Shown: positions 17,993 through 22,437 of the stretch, piece by piece | Position numbering within the stretch: position 1 is the first letter of the stretch | How the letters are laid out: the number at the start of each line of letters is the position of its first letter | Assembly: GCA_003024985.2 (NCBI GenBank) | Contig: PXIH01S0006790.1 | Length of the DNA stretch: 22,437 nt | Origin: Euperipatoides rowelli | Taxonomy: Eukaryota; Onychophora; Udeonychophora; Euonychophora; Peripatopsidae | Direction: 5' to 3' (one strand) | Translations under genes and position numbers: made by a program | The notes under the pieces: generated by a model | What the model was told of the DNA's origin: nothing | Database searches by the model: none | Seen by the model: only the letters and a program-made list of their open reading frames with translations

Positions 17993-18660
17993 TGGGGACG
18001 GTATGCTTTTATCAGCGAAAATATATTAGGAAATATCAACATATTTTTGCGCAAATTTAAAGATTTCATTAAAATAAATCACTTACCGTGCCAAGGGCAC
18101 TTTGTTGTCTATACAGTGTAATTGTTTGGCCAAAAACTACATCGTTAATACTCGTTTTTTTCGATGAAAACAGCCATTTTACATAACCTAACGGAGGCAA
18201 ATCTGCTCAAATTTCACGTGGGAAAAAGGAGGGAGCAGTTTGTTTATCGCTCTGCACTAGCCAATAGAGTTTATTTTTTATTATTATTTTTAAATCACTT
18301 TTTATTGCAATAAAATTCCTAGATTTTTGATGAAGGAAGGATGTATGACACCCACAAATCCTTCCTTCATCAAAAAACCTAGGGAATAAATAAAACAGCT
18401 TTCATGTAACTTTAATAACTGCTCCCTCCTTTTTTCCAGGTGACCATTTGAGCAGATTCCTACCGTATTATGTTGTAAAATGGCTGTTTTCATCGCAAAA
18501 CTGAGTATTAACAAAGTGGTTTTTGGCCAAACGACTACACAGTATAGACAACGAAGTGCCCTTGGCATGGTGATTTATGTTAATGAAATCTTTAAATTTG
18601 CACAAAAAAAATCTTGATATTTCCTAATATATTTTCGCTGATAAAAGCGTACCGTCCCCC
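17993..18660. mobile_element. 668-bp foldback element, palindromic over most of its length
   Basis: The left half starts GGGGACGGTATGCTTTTATC near 17994 and the right half ends in its reverse complement at 18660. Pairing covers about 240 bp per outer arm with roughly four-fifths or better identity, including GCGAAAATATATTAGGAAAT, GCCAAGGGCACTT, GTTTGGCCAAAAAC and GATGAAAACAGCCATTTTAC. At the centre a perfect 19-bp pair (18324-18342 with 18358-18376) closes on a 15-base loop. The flanks show TATA on both sides, compatible with a TA or TATA target duplication. No transposase is present, so it would be a non-autonomous foldback/MITE. A transcript through it would fold into a long double-stranded RNA. 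Confidence 0.85.
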
Positions 18661-19049
18661 ATATATTTATGTAATAAATCCTAATCCTCTGGGCTAGGGA
18701 CTTACTTAGCATGTTTTTTTTAATAATAACTTTTATTCATAAAAAAAGGAACAAATACAAAAGTAAAAATATAATTATTCATCTACATAAATAGTTCTAC
18801 AAAATATACATATTATAATCCAATCAGTTACAACATAAAAGATAACTCATAACTAACACTACATAATAAATTACAAACATGCAAGTAAACATTTACATTA
18901 TAATTGTCTTAAATACTCTAAGGGCTAGGCTATATAACAAAAAATAAGAGAGAGAGAATACAGGATAACAAATTGAACAATAAAATATTAACATACTATA
19001 AATTATAAAAATTTGCTATTCAAACAGATAAATAGAAATAAGTTAAGAT
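18661..19049. other. AT-rich spacer; possible - strand poly(A) end
   Basis: No gene is seen. On the - strand an AATAAA (18732-18737) is followed some 10 bases later by a run of A (about 18713-18721), which looks like the 3' end of a transcript copied into DNA. It could belong to an old retroposed sequence running in from the right, but no coding part can be tied to it. Confidence 0.35.
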
Positions 19050-22000
19050 CTTGGAGGTCCTGCAAGATCAGTTACTATTCTGGCTTCCACACATTTCCCT
19101 CCTTGAGCAGAACACTAGCTCTTTTTCAAATGGCAGTCTACTCTTGGTATGTTGGTTATAATAACTATTTCTTTTAGTTTCCATTTGCTCTTTATAAGTA
19201 ACCTTTATCACTTTTGGGAACTAATGTGCCGTTGTTGGTAATTTAGTTCTCAATTGTCTATTCATTACAATGTTAGTAGGAGATTGGTCGATGCCATCCA
19301 AAGGTGTGTTTCTGTAATTTAGTAATGCTAAGTGGCTCTCACCCTGGTTATGCATGTTTTTCTTCATTATCATTTTTGCAACACCTACCATCTTTTCAGA
19401 TAGCCGTTTGATCTAGGATATCTCGGACTTGAAAATTGCTGCTGAAAACCCCAATCATCCGCAAATTTACCAAAGGTATAACTTGAGAAGGGCATGTTGT
19501 CCGTGGCTATAACTTTAGGGATGCCATGAGTAGAAAAAATATGTTTCATCTTAGCAATTATTTCTTCTGCCGTCTTTGTTGATAGCTTATAAATTTCGAG
19601 CCATTTGATAGGTAACAGGCCAAGACTAGGTAGACTTCTCCTACATAGGTAAAAATATCGGCACCTACCACTTCAAAAGGATACTCTGGTATTTTAGTTT
19701 ATATTAATGGTTCTTTGGTGTTATTACTCCGATACATTTCATTTGTCTTACATTTTTCAATACTTTTCTCAATATCTGTGGACATACCTTCCCAAAACAA
19801 AACTTGTTTTGCTCTCTTTTTACATTTTCCAATACCCAGATGAGTCTCGTGTATTAAATTATGCATTTGTGATTTTAAAGCCTCAGGTACTACTATTCTC
19901 ACATCCATCACTAATATGCCCTGATATACAGTATATCAAATTTATCTTTATATTTACATGCCCATTGTATTTGTTTAGCAATCTCTTTAATACTATTCGG
20001 CCATCCTTCTTTACAATAATGCATGATTCTGCTTATTCCATAGTCTTTTAAGATAGCTTGTTGAAACGCAACCAGTTTTTTTTTTTTCAGTAATGGGCAG
20101 CACAACAGTAACTGCATGTACACGATCAAGGAAAATTTCATCAACTTCAGGTCTTACGGCATAATTTCTAGAAAGATAATCGGCTGCATACATAAACTTA
20201 CCAGGTATGTAAACAATTTCTAGATCATACCTAAATAGGAAAAGGCACATTCTTTGTAATCTAGAATAAATCTTACCCAAGTCTTTTTTTAAAATAATTT
20301 ATAGTGGCTTATGATCTGTATGTATCTTTATCTTTCTACCATAGATAAACGTATGAAATTTCCTAACTGCAAAGCACATACTTAAAACTTCTTTTTCAAT
20401 TTGTGCAAAATTGCATTCTGTCGGGGTCGGACTCCTTGAGGCAAAGCTAACAGGTTGATCACCATTCAGCAAACAGGCACCTAAACCATCCTTGCTACTA
20501 TCAGTCTGAATAAGCAAAGGGTTAGAAGAATCAAAACACTTCAATAATGGAGGATTGGCAACTGGTCCTTCACAATTTGAACTACCTTAGAATGTTCTAA
20601 ACTCCAATTCCATATTATATCTTTTTTTAATAATTTTCTAAGGGGAGGGGGGGGGGGGCATGATTATAGAAAGGTTGGGTATGAATTTACCAACAAAGTT
20701 CACTAAACCCATGGATCCTAATAGCTGAGATTTGTCCTTAGGGTCAGCTAAATCCAAAATAGCTTGTACATGATCAGGATCAGGTGAACACCATCCTTAT
20801 AAAATACTTCACCTAAGTATTTAACACTACCAACTCTAAATTGGAATTTGGCTAAATTAAAAACTGTGTGCCATATTCTTTGGCTCTATTTAAAACCTGG
20901 TTTAAAATCTTATCATGCTCATCCTTGGTTTGGGCTGCAATGATCATATCATCAAAATATAGTGCAAGTCCAGTTATGTCGCCAAAAGTCTGAGACATAC
21001 GCCCTATGGAACATCTCAGGTGCTGATACCAATCCGAATGGTACTCTTAGGAATCTGTAGCGACCATACAGGGTATGAAAAGTACACAATTTGCTGATAA
21101 ATTGGTCTAATTCCGATTGTAAAACAGTAAAAACCGATTTATTTGACAGATTAGGGGTTATCTCATCAAAAGTTAGTATTTGAAAATGTTCCCTTTTTAA
21201 GACCTTGTTAATCTCTTTAGGGTCTAAACAGTCTTAATGAACCGTCATGCTTCTCAACAATCGTCAGATTGTGAACCCAATCAGTTGGCTCAGTATTTTT
21301 CTCAATAAATCTATGACTTTCATGCATAGCAAGTGTATCTTTCAGTTAACTCTCTGTGATTCTATATGCTGTTTCACAATAGGTATTGATGGTCAGCTAT
21401 TACTATTCTTTGTTTGTTGGATAACAGCCCACACCCACAAACAAGTCTTTATTAACATTCAAGAAATGTTATCAAAATATTTTTTATTATCCAATGACAT
21501 TTTGTATAGTCTTTTAATCAACCCTAGTTTCTCACAGGTATCACGACCAAGNATTGGTGTATCATTAACATCAACTATACCAAATTCTAATTCAATCGGT
21601 TCTCTATTTGACAAGTTACATAATAAAGTTAGTCCCAATAGGATTAATATCCATGCTACCATAAACTATTAGTTTTATAGGCACCTTAACAATTTTGATT
21701 TTATTCGCATTTAATGTGTTAAAAAGATTTAACGGTATTGTGTTAGTGTCCGATGCTGAGTCTAACTTAAATTAGACTTCAATATTATTGATAATTATAT
21801 TTTCAAACCACGATTTTGTCAACATTTTTGTTCTCCCTAAAGCTTGAACTACAGACAAGCTAATTTCACATTCAGGCTAACCGGTAACAATACTGCCAGA
21901 TTGTCTAGGATGTTGTTCCTTGACACTATTATTATTATAGGTATTTTTAAAGTAGCCCACAGAAAAATGGTTATAATAGCCTACTTATTACAGATTTTGC

Positions 22001-22290
22001 ACTTTTTACCAAATGCTGGACATTTAATTTTTTCATGTTTAAGACCACATTTACGACAAGCAAATTTAAAATCCTTATCTCCATTAGGCGATTTGATGAC
22101 CTTCTTGTTAACAGGCTTGTTTTTTGTGATACACACACAATTTTAACTTCACACTGCAACATTTTAGCTTGCTGATGCGAAATCTCCGACGCTTGCGAAA
22201 TTTCAATAGCTTTATTCAAGATTAAATTAGCTATTCTCAATAATCTTTCCTGTAAGGATTCATCACCAATCCAGACCTCTAAGATTAGCA
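19050..22290 (-). mobile_element. Ty3/gypsy-type LTR retrotransposon fossil (broken)
   Basis: The remains of a Ty3/gypsy-family element lie on the - strand. From 5' to 3' on that strand the parts are: the C-terminal part of gag (about 22100-22290), a zinc-knuckle region (about 21990-22085), protease region (about 21459-21662), reverse transcriptase (about 20600-21250), RNase H (20299-20544, with an ASRSPTPTECNFAQIEKE stretch typical of the family), the zinc-binding front of integrase (19699-19911) and a decayed integrase core down to about 19050. RNase H before integrase is the Ty3/gypsy order. The element is clearly broken, with many breaks spread along its length, probably ten or more. I find no LTR at either end, so age can only be judged from decay: old. 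A single ambiguous base lies at 21552. Confidence 0.85.
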
Positions 22291-22437
22291 GGTCCGCAGG
22301 CCCGGGGCCTGCAAAACTTATTTCTGGACTTGTAAAACCTTTAAAGCACATGTCCGAACGGACGTGTGAAAAATTTGTTTGTTTTTTTATAAAAAGAATC
22401 TCATAATTTAAAATGCTTTATAATTTTAGCCTGTATA
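22291..22437. other. Non-gag sequence with a GC-rich palindrome at the right edge
   Basis: At about 22290 the gag-like sequence stops. What follows includes GCAGGCC-CGG-GGCCTGC (22296-22312), a perfect 7-bp-arm palindrome that stands out in AT-rich DNA, then A/T-rich sequence to the edge. GC-rich palindromic words of this sort occur near the ends of some hAT-like elements, so a second repeat may abut the fossil here, but I cannot assign it. Confidence 0.4.

Noticed and set aside
18302-18568. 88-codon - strand frame within the large foldback
   Set aside because: The frame lies wholly in a palindromic element, has no motif, and is best explained as a chance opening.

Overview
This is an AT-rich eukaryotic window, almost certainly from an invertebrate animal. 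The evidence is one long ankyrin-repeat gene with a splice-acceptor-like site just upstream of its start, fossils of an endonuclease/reverse-transcriptase LINE and of a Ty3/gypsy-type element, and many short inverted-repeat elements. Short words such as TAGGCCTA and TACAGTA recur in the spacers. I cannot name the species. Nothing looks bacterial, and I saw no tRNA, rRNA or CRISPR array. Two single ambiguous bases (15771 and 21552) show a draft assembly.

Layout, left to right. Positions 1-412 are an AT-rich tandem repeat running off the left edge. 2165-4916 holds LINE pieces on the + strand, interrupted by an unrecognised decayed coding region on the - strand (2420-3300). 5010-5530 is a 259-bp direct duplication, one copy of which carries another LINE scrap. 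7967-12106 is a cluster of inverted-repeat elements: a hAT-like non-autonomous element of about 1.4 kb, two small foldback/MITE-like elements, a weaker inverted motif pair, and a 741-bp element full of AAAGGTA-type motifs that ends about 100 bp from the 3' end of the gene.

The only apparently intact gene is 12206-15373 (- strand). It is one 1055-codon open frame for a coiled-coil/ankyrin protein with three internal tandem duplications: a 25-residue coiled-coil unit, a 20-residue unit, and a 56-57-residue unit repeated about seven times. Six ankyrin repeats and a C-terminal cap follow. It has an in-frame stop just upstream, a 29-codon upstream ORF overlapping its start, a likely 3' splice site in the 5' UTR, and an ATTAAA signal 46 bases after the stop. 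It reads as a cytoplasmic or nuclear scaffold protein, but no specific function can be assigned.

Upstream of the gene lie two purine-rich tracts, a perfect 30-bp-arm hairpin (15977-16041) and a nearly complete 668-bp palindrome (17993-18660). The right end is an old, broken Ty3/gypsy-type fossil on the - strand (about 19050-22290), followed by a GC-rich palindromic scrap. The window works as one gene inside a field of decayed transposons. The most unusual things are the internal architecture of the ankyrin protein, the two large hairpins upstream of it, and the unidentified decayed coding region at 2420-3300.
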